Positions 52,380 through 63,995 are shown, counted from the first letter of the stretch. The stretch: DNA of 64,000 nt from Bimastos eiseni (GCA_959347315.1 OY365809.1:42772542-42836541); one strand, 5' to 3'. Translations and numbers: made by a program. Notes: generated by a model from the sequence alone, not told the origin.

Positions 52380-52960
52380 CCTACCTAATTAAGAGAAGCA
52401 GAGAGCGTCAGACAGACAGACAGAATGACAGACAGACATAGAGAGAGGGACAGACAGACAGACTGACTGAAGGAATGACTGAATGACTGACGAACTGAAT
52501 GAGTGCGGTTGATAGACGTTGTTACGCTAACAGAGACACATAGCCAGACACTTGGAGGGACACGCAGGTACACAAGGAGATACGAAGAACGATATATAGG
52601 CAGACTGTGAGAGCATTTGAAAGAAGATTCTCTGTATAGATATATATGGAAATTGAGATACACAGACAATAATGGCAGAGGGGGAGAGAGATATAAAAGA
52701 GAGTTGGACAGAGACAGAGAGAGACATAGAGGGAGATGGGAAAAGAATAAGATGGAGAGGGAAAAATAAAGACCGGTAGAGATGGAAACAGGAAGAAGGA
52801 GAGGGAGATACAGAAGGAAATACAAAATAGTAAGTTGGAGAAAAGGTAAATATCGATAGAGAAGGAGTGATATTATAAATGTATATATACATTAGGATAG
52901 GGATATATACACATTACATATAAATATGTATATGTATATATATATGTATATATATATACC
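52380..52960. repeat. GACAGA/GAGA-rich and TA-rich sequence
   Basis: Purine-rich imperfect repeats then TATATGTATATA; minus-strand ORFs here are compositional. Confidence 0.8.
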
Positions 52961-52986
52961 AATAAAGAGTAAGTCGATATCCTTAG

Positions 52987-53144
52987 CAGCCGCATCATTT
53001 GACCATCATCATTATGACAGGGATCGTCGTCCCTTGGAAATGCCATTGAGTTCCACCTCTGGGAATCCCTTGGTTACTGCTCTTCAAAGGGAACAGATTC
53101 CTCGTCCGTTGTACCGCTTGACCTCCGATCAGTTCATGCAATAA
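52987..53144 (+). CDS. candidate terminal exon, unknown product
   Basis: Acceptor gatatccttag opens 51-52 codons (phase 1 in): HHHYDRDRRPLEMPLSSTSG, then ALQREQIPRPLYRLTSDQFM and Q-stop. The TAA stop lies inside a polyadenylation-type hexamer (CAATAAAACC). The residue mix looks like real coding sequence in a low-complexity setting. It could be the last exon of the 45805 gene, but a bridging exon with phase 2 in and 1 out would be needed and was not seen. Confidence 0.35.
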
Positions 53145-53407
53145 AACCGTCAACAGGTGGCCACGCTGAAGACGCCATCCGACGCTTGGTTGTTTATAAG
53201 GCGCAATTCTTTTGATATGCTCGAGGGAACGAATCAGCTGTGGCTATACACAGGACGAATCTGGACGATTAGTTTGTCGCACGAGTGTCGCAGTCGATAC
53301 ATGTTTGGTACGATCGTCAAGGAAATGACTTGGTCCTGGCTAATTGGTAACGACTAGATAGCAGCGATAACTATTTATTTCTCTATTTATTTATATTTTT
53401 ACATAGT

Positions 53408-53409
53408 CA

Positions 53410-53445
<36 letters not shown>
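53408..53445. repeat. (TA)n microsatellite
   Basis: About 17 TA units just beyond the 3' end of the LINE at 53460. Confidence 0.9.
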
Positions 53446-53459
53446 GCATACATAATAAC

Positions 53460-54600
53460 CATAACCGTAACCATAACCATGTGTTTTATTGTACCAAACA
53501 TAAACAATTATCATTTTAGAACAGAAGAACGAGATTGGAAGGGTACAATCGGGATACAATATAAGCCCTAAAGGGACCAACTGGTCCCGCTAGCAGGGCC
53601 ACCCTTACTAAAAGTTCACGGCAGCAGGTTAAATAAACATAAGATAACATAAAGTAAACTAACTTAACTAGTTAACTAAAAGAACAAGAGTGACATACAG
53701 AAAGTGCAGAAAATGTTATCACACAAAATTAGAAAACAGGTAATCTTTAAGTTTAGATTTGAAGAGATAGTAGCTGCTAACACCACGTATTTCAACAGGG
53801 GTTTGATTCCAGGAAATTGGGCCAGCACATTTGATGGAAAATCTTCTTGTATTGGTCCTACCAAAAACAGGTCTATAATTTTGAGAGGAGCGTGGGCTGT
53901 AAGGATTAACAGTGGAAGTAAGGGTAAAGTACTTCCTAAAAACAGGGAGCAACTGATTGTTGGTGTATCTATACATGAACTCGTTTAATTGCAGAAGTGT
54001 TATTTGGTCAAACCTAGGTATTAGAAGCTGACTGAAAATGTGGTCTATGTTGTGGATGTAAGACAGGCCAGTGATCATGCGCATTGCCTTCCTTTGCAGA
54101 GTGTGTAGTCTATTTAGTCTAGATTGGTAGTTGGATGCCCAAATTAGATTGCAGTATGTTAAGTATGGATGAATCATAGTGAAATATAAGTTAGTTCGGA
54201 TGTTTGCAGGTAACAAGTAGGCAATTCTTGACAAGATTCCTATATTTTTTGCTATTTTTAGTGAAATATTCACAATATGGTCATTCCATGTGAGAGATTG
54301 ATCAATATATATATACAAAGAAATTGAACAGATTTAACTTTGGATATGGGGATGTTGTTAATAAGCAAATATTCAGTTATATTGTGTAAACGTTTACGAT
54401 GTGAGCAAAAGAGTATATAGTTGGTTTTAGAAATATTTAGTGATAACTTATTCGAAATAAACCAGTCATTCACATGGGACAATTCTTGATTCATGAGCTG
54501 GAATAATTTTTCATAAGATTCATGTGAAGCAAAAATATTGGTGTCATCTGCAAAGAGGAAGAAGTTTAGTAAGGAGGAGGCATTGGGCAGATCATTTATG
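53460..54600 (-). pseudogene. 5'-truncated CR1/jockey-type LINE fragment
   Basis: The minus strand begins INDLPNASSLLNFFLFADDT (catalytic FADD), then DWFISNKLSLNISKTNYILF. After one frameshift near 54310 come 199 uninterrupted codons: IGILSRIAYLLPANIRTNLY, LQRKAMRMITGLSYIHNID and RRFSIKCAGPISWNQTPVEI, ending SNFV-stop at 53719. The 3' UTR ends in GGTTAT/GGTTAC hexamers (about 53455-53482). The 5' break is fused to a (TATG)n array. Younger than the 40430 copy because only one frame break is seen. Confidence 0.85.
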
Positions 54601-54626
54601 TACATACATACGTACATACATACATG

Positions 54627-54658
<32 letters not shown>

Positions 54659-54870
54659 CATACATACATACATACATACATACATACATACATACATACA
54701 CGCATACATACATACATACATACATACATACATACATACATACATACATACATACATGCATACATACATACATACTTACATACATACATACACGCATACA
54801 TACATACATACATACATACATACATACATACACGCATACATACATACATACACGCATACATACATACAAA
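54598..54870. repeat. (CATA)n microsatellite, 270 bp
   Basis: CATA units with periodic CACGCATA and CATGCATA variants. It begins exactly at the 5' break of the LINE fragment. Confidence 0.95.
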
Positions 54871-55492
54871 CATAGATTAGATGTGTGTCTATTTCTGTCG
54901 TATGCATGTGACGATACGTGGCTCCGTCTGTTGCTTGCTATTTCTATTAAACGCTTTCTGTAAAAGGCCAAATGTATTTCCAATGTGTATGTAATTATGT
55001 GACGCCTTTAACTGCAATTCTCATTGTCCTTTCCTGTGGATCACAGCGTTAAGGTCAATCGTTTGAGCTTATCTGTTCGTTTGTAGGTTTCCTATGTCTG
55101 TCTATCCGTCTGTCTGTGTGTCTATCTGTCTGTATGCTGGTTAACTGCATATTAGTTGTTTATCGGGAACTCCATCCTACGTCAGGTACACTTCATTAGA
55201 AGGCCCTTCTAACATGCAATGCGTCCTCGGACATGCGCACTGCGCAGACGGATAGTCACGCCGTGCGGACGATAGCAAATACCGTAAAAGAACTAATTAG
55301 TCACGTATTCACATAAAAAAGACTTAAATAAAGAAATATATGGCACGAAGAGATGAGGAAAGATACTAAAATGTTGAAATGTGCACTTTGATCGGCGCTG
55401 TTTAGGCGCAGTTCATTGCACACTTTAGTTAATGTTCTGAAACGACAATTTAAGGGCCTAAAAATACATGAATGACTAGATATATGTAGGCC

Positions 55493-55494
<2 letters not shown>

Positions 55495-55526
<32 letters not shown>

Positions 55527-55580
55527 TGTATGTATGTATGTATGTATGTATGTATATATGTATGTATATATGTATGTATG

Positions 55581-55614
<34 letters not shown>

Positions 55615-55640
55615 TGTATGTATGTATGTATGTATGCATG
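55495..55640. repeat. (TATG)n microsatellite
   Basis: About 36 TATG/TATA units, the same motif on the opposite strand as the 54598 array. Confidence 0.95.
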
Positions 55641-55649
55641 AATGCATAT

Positions 55650-56150
55650 ATACATACATACACTTTCTCTGAAAGGTCTCAAAGTTTATCGGGACTCAAG
55701 CACTTGCGCCCCTCACGCCAAGGTTAAGCCCCTTATCTAGCGCCAGAGTACCAATTATAATACCACACGAGATATTTAAGCATTTTCAGCGGTGTTATTA
55801 ACATGAAGAAATTCTGGTTAAAGTTTTGCTCGAATATCATAAATGGCGAATGTCTTTCGATTTTCTCATAATTTGATCTGTCGGAATTTCTTGAACAGAG
55901 GTCGCAGGAAAAGAATCGGAGGAATAGTGGAAAGAGAGAGGCGAGGATATTCGAAAAGACTTATTGAAGCGATGAAGACGGACGTATAGAGACAAAGAGG
56001 GCGTCACTGAGATGAGATCGACTTCCCCATGGTCGTCGTCATCGTCATCAACCGCCTCAGAAACAGCCAAAGAAGATGTATTGTTGGAGATCCTGTATTT
56101 CCATCGCCTGAACAGTGTTCTTGTCAGTGACTTTGATGTTGTAACTTCGA
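55650..56150. other. no gene seen
   Basis: Short ORFs without splice or start support, including an acidic minus-strand ORF at 55837-56070. Confidence 0.35.
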
Positions 56151-56189
56151 CTCTAAGTGATACCCACTAACTTGCTCTTCTTCTTCTAT

Positions 56190-56194
56190 TACTG

Positions 56195-56226
<32 letters not shown>

Positions 56227-56285
56227 GTTTATTATTTCTCTTTCAATCTCTGTCCCTTCCCTCGCTATATCTCTCTCGCTCTCTG

Positions 56286-56336
<51 letters not shown>

Positions 56337-56400
56337 GCCTCTTCTATCTCCATATCACCATTTCTCTGTGTCTCTTTGCCTTTCTGTCTCTCTCTTTGTC
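56190..56400. repeat. (TC)n microsatellite
   Basis: CTCTCT arrays with TGTC and TTTC interruptions. Confidence 0.9.
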
Positions 56401-56404
56401 GCTA

Positions 56405-57530
56405 AGTCATTTTCGTCTGTTTGTCTCGAGGCTTTTTCTCGCCAACTCTCTCTACATGTAGATCTCTTTTACTCTGGTCACTTTTTAGCTCTTACTGTCT
56501 CTATCTTCAGCTCTGCCTCGCTGTAATTCTATCTAACTATCTATCTTAACTTTCATCCAGAGAAATCTGAACTCACAGTGATTATCGATAGCTTCCTTCA
56601 CCGCCATAAGAACTTGAAAGTAAATAATCTAAAAAAAATAAATCCAATGAAGCGCAAATTTAATTGATGTTCATTCTATGTAGTCTTAGATTTATTTCAT
56701 TATTCAATTATGAAATATTGGTATGTGGAATCTAATTTAAGTCACTCATCGACTTGACTTCTGCCATTTCCTTAACATCATCTGTAATATATTTATTTTA
56801 TTGTTTCGTTCGTTTAACTTTGTGTATTTTCGTTAAAACTAGTTTTTAGTCTATGTCCACATTCCACATTTATTTATTCAGTTAGATGATAATTCAGCCA
56901 GTCATGTATTCTGCAACCAAGTCAGTCAGGCACTCAGTCGGTCAGTCAGTCAGTCAGTCAGTTATTCCTTCATCTATGCAGTCAGTCAGACCCCTGTTGA
57001 TTAGGATTTGGCCGAGAACAAGTACTTATTTCGCAAGCACCATACACTAAATATATAGTATTTTGATGAATATGATCAAACAGTTGTATGCACCAAACAT
57101 TAACAATATCTTATTACCAAATTATAATCCAATTAGCGGTGCTATTTGCTAGAATTTAATATATTCATCAATTCAATCAACTTTTTGATCCCCTTTGACT
57201 GTAGTTCAGTTGCAGTGGTCGCTTGCGAAGTAGGATGCATGGATAATACTCAGTGAAGGCCAGAGAGCTAAGGTCACACTCTAGTTACGAATACTGAGAG
57301 TGTTGAATTGGGAACTCTTCAGAAAGTAAAGTGTAGTTGAGTTTCCTGATTTAGGAAGGGCAGGGAAGCGCCAAACCACATGACTTGGGATATGGAGGAA
57401 TTAACGAAAGATGATTAGAGGACATCCATGGGTCCGATTGTTTGGAATGACCTACCATTGTCTATTGTCCAGGTACTCTCTCTCCCCCTATTCTATTCTA
57501 CTCTGAAATCGGTCCTCTATGCTCGAGGTT
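56405..57530. other. no gene seen
   Basis: AT-rich sequence with a CAGTCAGTCAGT patch near 56925-56965. Confidence 0.4.
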
Positions 57531-57544
57531 GTACCGTGAGCACC

Positions 57545-57730
57545 TCTTGGCAGAGAAATTCTAGATCCCCAGGCACGTAAATTCCTGGCCCCTGGGCAGA
57601 GAAATTCCGGCCCACAATGCGGATACATTTTGAGCGCTAGGCAGAGAAATTCCGGGCACCTTGGCAAATAAATACCAGCCCGTAGGCAGAGAGATTTCTG
57701 GCCCCTATGCAGAAAAATTTCCCTGGCCTC
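57545..57730. repeat. about 22 bp minisatellite, 8 diverged copies
   Basis: GGCAGAGAAATTCCGGCCCC-like units start at about 57549, 57572, 57594, 57621, 57641, 57662, 57683 and 57705. The minus strand stays open, giving repeated E-F-L-C words. Confidence 0.75.
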
Positions 57731-58125
57731 TGAGACGGCGTGTTCAATAGGAAATAGAAATAAATGACAAGTACGGACATAATACAGTTGCTTGGAGATT
57801 AAACTGACTTTAATCAATTGCCAGTGAAAGAGCATTAATCATATATTTGTTAAACCGATAATAATATGTTTCGTAAGTTGATTGCCCTCTGCCACCATCT
57901 TGGCAGATCTGACACTAAGTCACACTTGCAATGCATTCCATTGTGGGAAATATTATATAAGTTCATTGTACAGATTATAGGGTATATTAGCCCATATTAT
58001 AATATCGAATATGGTATTTATCCGTATAGACTTACAGTCCGACAGGGAACTTCTTAATGACTGTTTAAATGGTTTTTACGTGGAACATTTAAGAAGGTCT
58101 TTGCAGGCGACGATTGACTTTGATC

Positions 58126-58296
58126 TATGCTTCGACTAAAAGCATCAGCGGGATCGGTGACAATCTACAGACCAGCGAATGGAGCCATTTCAGCGATGAC
58201 GGCATATGATCAAAGAGACCGCTGCCGCCGTCGCACCTGCTACCTCCGAAACACAAAGGGCCGCCGCCGCATCTTAGACGGACGTGCCCTATGAAG
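58126..58296 (+). other. 56-codon arginine-rich small ORF
   Basis: ATG to TGA: ASAGSVTIYRPANGAISAMT then RDRCRRRRTCYLRNTKGRRR. GC-richer than its flanks. No homology recognised; it may be chance. Confidence 0.15.
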
Positions 58297-58529
58297 TGCC
58301 TGTGTATGTGTGCTTATACGTCTGTGTGTGTTTGTCTGTGTTTGTGCATTCATAACTTACATCCCTAGATGCTTCTGTAGCCATGTTATCCTCCAGCGTT
58401 TCTTTGGCCACGATGGATGGAGACGGATGGAACGATGAACGGCGTTCTAGGGATGACGATGATGACAGACCGATCGATCTACGGTACTTGTTGGAACGAG
58501 CAACGACAGATTATAATGCCCCTTCTTTT

Positions 58530-58665
58530 ACTCAAAAAATAATCGTAGAGCTGAAGGGAGAGCTTGAGTGAGGAAGTACGAAAGGACGAACGGAGGATTC
58601 GTCCTTTTTCCCTTCCTCGCGTCCTCCCTCAAGCCCTCCCGTCACCTCTACGATTATTTTTTTTG
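58530..58665. mobile_element. about 135 bp hairpin / foldback
   Basis: AAAAAATAATCGTAGAGCTG at 58534, and the reverse complement of the right end AAAAAATAATCGTAGAGGTG. The arms continue through GGGAGAGCTTGAG / GGGAGGGCTTGAG and GGACGAA to a very short loop near 58598. The tail of a small plus-strand ORF (58383-58571) lies in the left arm. Confidence 0.75.
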
Positions 58666-58679
58666 GCCGCAGCCTGGCA

Positions 58680-58740
58680 TGAGAGCGCCTCTGAAGTGGA
58701 TCCTGAAGGGGAGCTATATAAATCTCCAGAATAAATGACT
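58680..58740 (+). mobile_element. SINE tail copy
   Basis: GAGAGCGCCTCTGAAGTGGA, then GGAGCTATATAAATCTCCAG and AATAAATGACTGGATGAA. It follows directly on the hairpin element. Confidence 0.55.
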
Positions 58741-58744
58741 GGAT

Positions 58745-60108
58745 GAATTATCTGCCACTCTTTATGTCTGTCTCCCTCCCCTTACTCTTTCTCTGTGTCT
58801 GTCATCACTTTTACCATCCGACTCACTTTCTTTTCTGTCCCTAACTTGCGCTCTTCCTTTCCTTCCTTTGTCCTGACTCGTGCCTTCCACCTTCCTGCTC
58901 CATTCCATTCCGGACAGACGGACGGAAGGATGGATAGCAAAAGACAGAGAGGAGAGACTGAAGAGAAGAGTGTGCGAGAGAAGCAGAATGGAATGAACAC
59001 CTGACCTAGTATTCCACTCTAGATTCATTTAAGATAGATTGGATTTTACTTGATGATGCAATTTCGTTAGAAAAGTATTTTGATCAAGGTAGCAATTGTA
59101 GACACAGTATAGTTAGTGTTACTTGGTGCATTTGCGAGTGCTAGATAGCGTCGAACACCTGTCATTATGAACTCTTACCTTTCCCAGGAATCTCTGTTCC
59201 ACTCATATCACCCTTTCCAAATTTCACTAATTCTGAAAGCAACTAACTGCAAGAGCTATTCTGCCTTTGTCCGTGTATTTGTCAGTCTATAAATGTCTGT
59301 CTCTGGTCTTAAGACAAACAGCATTTTGTTCTTCGCTACATGCCCCTCGTATTTGGATCAGCTGGTGCAGTGCTGAAGAGAAGCTTGACTGAGTCAAATG
59401 ACGTCTGACTGATGGGACGTTTTCACGAGGAATCGAATCCGAGACACATTGACAGACGATCAGTCACTCACTCACTCACGCCTCAACAACATTGTCTGTG
59501 TGTCTGTATGGATGAACGTGTCTGCGAATTTATGTAGAGGCTGTAAATGACAGATTCAGTCGTTTACATACACACCATTTCGTTTTTCACTCTGTCCTTC
59601 TTTATCCTCGTGTGCTGTTTCTTTTTGTCTCTCCGTTTGTTGGTTTAAATCTCATTCTGCCCTTCTACTAGTCTGTCTTCATGTCCGTTCGTCCAGGCTT
59701 GATAGTATGTCTGTATCTAGCCTGGCATCTATAGGATATCCTCTACCTCCTTTAAAATAGTCTTACCTACTCACTCCGTCTTCGATTGCACTTGCCCCGT
59801 GTGGTCGTATCACCCGAATGCTGTACAGATGACTCTATTTCTATCGCTCAGATGACGTCTGCTTTGTAATTGGTTATTTTGATTTATTGTGGACTATTTG
59901 ACTGCTTAAATAAATCGAGAGATGAGGATTGACAGAGAGCGAGAGAGAAACAAAGAGACACACACACAAAGAGAGAGACAGCCAGACAGACAGAGAGTGA
60001 AACAGAGGAGATGAAATAGAAATAGAGAATGGCACAGAAGATGAGATAGAAATTGATGAGATAGATACTGAGAAGAATGAAATATATAGATAATGAGATA
60101 ATTATAGG

Positions 60109-60110
<2 letters not shown>
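58745..60110. other. no convincing gene
   Basis: Mixed CT-rich and AT-rich sequence; small ORFs unsupported. Confidence 0.4.

Positions 60111-60112
<2 letters not shown>

Positions 60113-60152
<40 letters not shown>
60113..60152. repeat. (TA)n microsatellite
   Basis: About 18 TA units. Confidence 0.9.
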
Positions 60153-60155
<3 letters not shown>

Positions 60156-60479
60156 AGCTAGAGCAATGCTTCCCAATCGTTTTGACTACCGAACCCTTCC
60201 TGAAAAATATTCTGGCGTAACACCAACCTGAACAAAACATACTATGGTCTTATCGTTCTAAACCGCAATTGTGGTATATACAGTTTTAATCTTAAGAAAC
60301 TTAAATTATAAATTAGTTTTAATTAAATTCATCCACAGAAGAACCCTAGTCTTTACCTCAGAACCTCAGACACTGATTAATCATATTCCACGTAACTCGT
60401 CCGATTTCCAGGCGGGATCCCTGGCTTCAGATCACGGAACCCTAAAGTTCCGCGGAACTCACTCTGGGAACTACTGAGC

Positions 60480-60625
60480 TAGAGAACTAGATAGAGATAG
60501 AGACAGAGAAAGTGAAAGAGAGAATGATACAGAGACAGAGAAATACAGAGACAGAGAGAGGGAGAGTGTGTGTGTATTAGTGTGTGTGTGAGAGAGAGAG
60601 AGACAGACAGACAGAGAGAATGGAG
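60480..60625. repeat. GAGA/GTGT low-complexity
   Basis: AGACAGAGA and GTGTGTGT sequence. Confidence 0.85.
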
Positions 60626-61284
60626 ATATTTTGATAAGTGTTGCTTGGATCCGGTTTGTTTATGCACAATTGACTGCTGTGCTTATGATAGATTTCGAGA
60701 TTTGAACGGAAGCAAATGAAGATTCCTATCAACGCCCAACAGAGACGACTACTTAGAGGCACAATTCACACGCTGTGTCTAGAATATGTATACGTGGATG
60801 GACAACTTTACATGCATATACACAGGTCGACGTACATATGTACGACTTCACGCGGTTCTGACACCTTGAGATCTTATAATCACGTATGTAGGTCAATCTG
60901 AATGGTTCTCAATACGAATTGCAATGCCGATGTCTGTATTCGAAGAAGAAGGAAGCCCAACTAGCGGGACAGTCAGTTCCTTACGGGTTTCTTACTTCCC
61001 TATTGTTCCCACATCTGTTAATTAAAAATGTATGTATATCCCTCACATGTTGTTCCACTGGGTTCAATAGAAACATATTGAATTGAATTGTAACTGAGCG
61101 TGTGTGTCCAGTTTCCGCCCTTATCAGGGCCGCCCAAGTGCTCTCTCACACATGCATCCGTGCAGTTTGGATTGCGCCAAGCCGCAGGTCCCGTCGGTGC
61201 CTTACCGTGCGAGGATTGTTCTTCCACGGTTGTCTCAGAGAGACTCGTCTTCTTTCTTGTCCTCGACATTGCCAGCCTTACCAA

Positions 61285-61348
61285 ATGCGATCTGCAGCGG
61301 CCATTGTCACAACTTTCTTCATACTCCAATTAACCATTGCATCTGAAG
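61285..61348 (+). CDS. signal-peptide first exon, unknown secreted protein
   Basis: ATG 61285 begins MRSAAAIVTTFFILQLTIAS-E, 21 codons plus one base, then donor GAAG|gtaaaa. This is a textbook short signal peptide ending in phase 1, the usual arrangement for secreted or receptor proteins built from phase-1 modules. The GC-richer 180 bp upstream would be 5' UTR. No phase-1 downstream exon was identified before the window end, so the gene may continue beyond it or be chance. Confidence 0.4.
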
Positions 61349-61384
61349 GTAAAAACCGCCGCCAACTCCCAGGCGAATTATCGC

Positions 61385-61645
61385 ATGGTATCGCATCTTA
61401 TTTATATAGCGCCTCTCGCAGAATAACTATTCAGAGGCTCAGCACAGAAATCCCGAGGAAAGAGCCGCCTTTGAAAAGTGAGAAGCCGATGGAGAGAAGT
61501 CCTTAGTGATGGAGGAAGGTCATTCCTGGTAGGCTTATATATGGACCCACAACAGCTGTTTTGACCTTGACAGTGCCAGTCCCAAGCCTGGAGCAAGGAG
61601 AAGATCGACACCAAGTCATCTTCTATATGGAACGGTGTCGTTAAA
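61385..61645 (-). mobile_element. SINE-like family copy, best-preserved
   Basis: Plus-strand order: TTTATATAGCGCCTCTCGCA (reverse tail), GAATAACTATTCAGAGGC, AGTGAGAAGCCGATGGAGAG, GTGATGGAGGAAGGTCATTC, GACAGTGCCAGTCCCAAGCC, then GGTGTCGTTAAAA. It spans about 260 bp. Read on minus, it ends with GGCGCTATATAAATAAG. Other copies at 20680, 27380, 49420 and 49640 share subsets of these blocks. Confidence 0.65.
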
Positions 61646-62146
61646 AAAAACATCACACAGCAAACATCCAATGTTGGGGCAAGGCAGTCTTAGTCCTAAG
61701 AAGAAACAGCTGAAAACGATCAACAGAGCACAAGGAACGAGATGAAGCTTCATATGATGCTATCGCAATATATCATCCCTAGAATTACCACAGGTTCGAC
61801 CGCTTTGTAGTCGGAGTCATCGCCCTCATATTTGTTCCAGCTCTTACCCTCTGCACTTGAAGCACCAGCCAGGAGGCGACAAGTCCTTCGATTAGAGCTC
61901 ATCTAGCCAAAGAAGCGAAATACGATTCAATCTAAGCGATCGGTCAGTAATTCTATACTGTGTTGCGCTAAAGAGAAACATCTTTTGCAAACTGTCAAGA
62001 GCACAAAATATACCATTATCACTTAAATGTACATATATTATAGAGCACAATGTCAATAAATCAATATGTCTTGTTTCGTCCAAACAGAAGGACATGTGAG
62101 TAAAAAATTCACGCATTGATTATCGACAGAAGTGGGAACAATACTC

Positions 62147-62434
62147 AAAAGCACACACAGAGACAAACAGAAAAGCACACACAGAGACAAACAGAAAAGC
62201 ACACACAGAGACAAACAGAAAAGCACACACAGAGACAAACAGAAAAGCACACACAGAGACAAACAGAAAAGCACACACAGAGACAAACAGAAAAGCACAC
62301 ACAGAGACAAACAGAAAAGCACACACAGAGACAAACAGAAAAGCACACACAGAGACAAACAGAAAAGCACACACAGAGACAAACAGAAAAGCACACACAG
62401 AGACAAACAGAAAAGCACACACAGAGACAAACAG
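62147..62434. repeat. 24 bp minisatellite, 12 copies
   Basis: Unit AAAAGCACACACAGAGACAA then ACAG, exactly 288 bp, with no mismatch seen. The unit lacks stops in several frames on both strands, so the 24 bp period gives five or more spurious repeat ORFs. Confidence 0.97.
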
Positions 62435-62599
62435 AGTGCTGTCCCAGTGACCATGAGAAGTGTTAGCATTTCCAATGTTGAAATTTCAACCAAAATTTCT
62501 TCATCCAATCAGTTAGTGGCGCCTCTAGCGAATGAAATGTACTTTCTTAATGTTCCATGGTGTTGCCTATAATATAGGCGCAAGATTATATTAAAACTA

Positions 62600-63060
62600 T
62601 TATTATCGCTACTAAAATAAAACTATTATTATTATTATTATTACTATAATATTATACTTAGATTCTACGATTAAGCCAACATAAAAGTTCCTATTTCTTC
62701 CTGTAAATACTAATTTCGACTATTCGTGTTTTTTGCTAAAAAGCACAAGAAATAAGCCTATATGGAAAAACTATCCGGTGCAAAGAGCAGGTATTAAAGT
62801 TGGATAAAGAGGCCATCTAGCCATGGTCAACGTCCTTCCCTAGGCTCAAACGGATGACGGGTCGAGGGCCAAAAATTACGCCCTTGGTTCCTTAATTTTG
62901 GATATGCTATTTTCTCTAAGATATTGCAATTTGCATGCCGATAGTCGATGCAGGCCCTACAATTTTATTTTACATGTGTACTGAAGGTCATAAGGTCATT
63001 ACCACCATCTGACTAATAATAGAGCATTAATCGATGGCGCTGAGAAATTTCGAGCAAAGG
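62600..63060. other. AT-rich, no gene seen
   Basis: A short (TTA)n at 62628-62645; otherwise unremarkable. Confidence 0.4.
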
Positions 63061-63084
63061 TTGACTACAAGTCTCATTTTCATG

Positions 63085-63755
63085 ACCCGACCCGACTAAT
63101 CCAAAATAAAACCGACCTGACCAGACTAATTAAGTCGAATATCTTGCCCAACTCGACCCATGAAGTGTATGCTCCGACCCAACCCGACCCGCATTTGTGC
63201 CAATTTTACTAATATTATTTTGCGTCAAATTCTACTGTCGTAAAACTCTAAACAGTAGGACCACCATATACTGGATGATAATATTGATATTTTACGTTCA
63301 GGATCATTAAACCTATCAGCGAAGATGACCTTCGTTTGCACCATATATTTCAACCTAAAGATACCTTAGCCATAGATTCATGCAAAGGAATTCCGGATGC
63401 GACTCTATACGTAAGAGTCCTGTCCGCATGCCCCAGTTGTAACCAGTCAGTGATCAGTTCTTTGTCTTAGAAGTCAATCGCCTTGGTCTGCCGTTCAATC
63501 GGCTTTGAGCTAGCCTTGGGGACTATAATTTATTCCTCAATTATGTTCGCTTAGGGGTCCTTGCCAATGAACGCACGAACACACAGATTCGAAGATGTAG
63601 GCCTAAGCTGGAACGAATCATCACGAAAAGCACAGAGTTGAAAATAAAGAATGGTGGGTTGAAATGGGTGCGGGCTTGGGAGCCGACCCAGCAGGATCTG
63701 AACCCCACCCGCCGAACGTCCAGACATTCGTGACCCGACCTGGCCCAAGGGTAGA
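63085..63755. mobile_element. possible element with CCCGACCCGA ends
   Basis: Plus-strand ACCCGACCCGACTAA and CCGACCCAACCCGACCC occur at 63085-63192. Further GACCCGACC, GCCGACCCAGC and CACCCGCC words occur at 63680-63745. Clusters of CCGACCCGA at both ends of a noncoding segment are seen in some MITEs, but the orientation and ends are not clean. Confidence 0.3.
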
Positions 63756-63834
63756 TCCGAACCGTGGCCAACTCGGGTGCACATGAGCTCCCTACGTAGT
63801 ATCTGATACCCTGCACCTCTGAATAGTTATCATG

Positions 63835-63995
63835 CGTGAGTAGAAATAAGTCTAATGATACAATACAATTCTATACGATGCGACAATACAGTCTGGATCC
63901 AAAAGTCAGCTTCCTCTGACCCTGGAAACTGGATTCGAACCTCTTTCGGACCACCCATTGGACAACGATATGACTACAGACACATTGCTCCTGAA
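63835..63995 (-). mobile_element. possible tRNA-derived SINE, B-box
   Basis: The minus strand has GGTGGTCCGAAAGAGGTTCG-AATCCAG, containing the B-box consensus GGTTCGAATCC, followed by an AT-rich tail with AATTGTATTGTATCA. The A-box is weak and the right end is near the window edge. Confidence 0.4.

Noticed and set aside
54524..54963. (TYIH)n and (CMYV)n frames over 80 codons
   Set aside because: Translation of the CATA microsatellite; the only real coding part is the LINE C-terminal half below 54600.
58383..58571. 62-codon plus frame with splice-like acceptor, ending FTQKIIVELKGELE
   Set aside because: Its last 15 codons lie in the left arm of a hairpin element, so the frame is probably not conserved coding sequence.
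62053..62572. Several overlapping 90-150 codon frames with HTQRQTEK or LSLCVLFC repeats
   Set aside because: All come from the 24 bp minisatellite, whose unit has no stops in several frames; no start or flanking coding signal.
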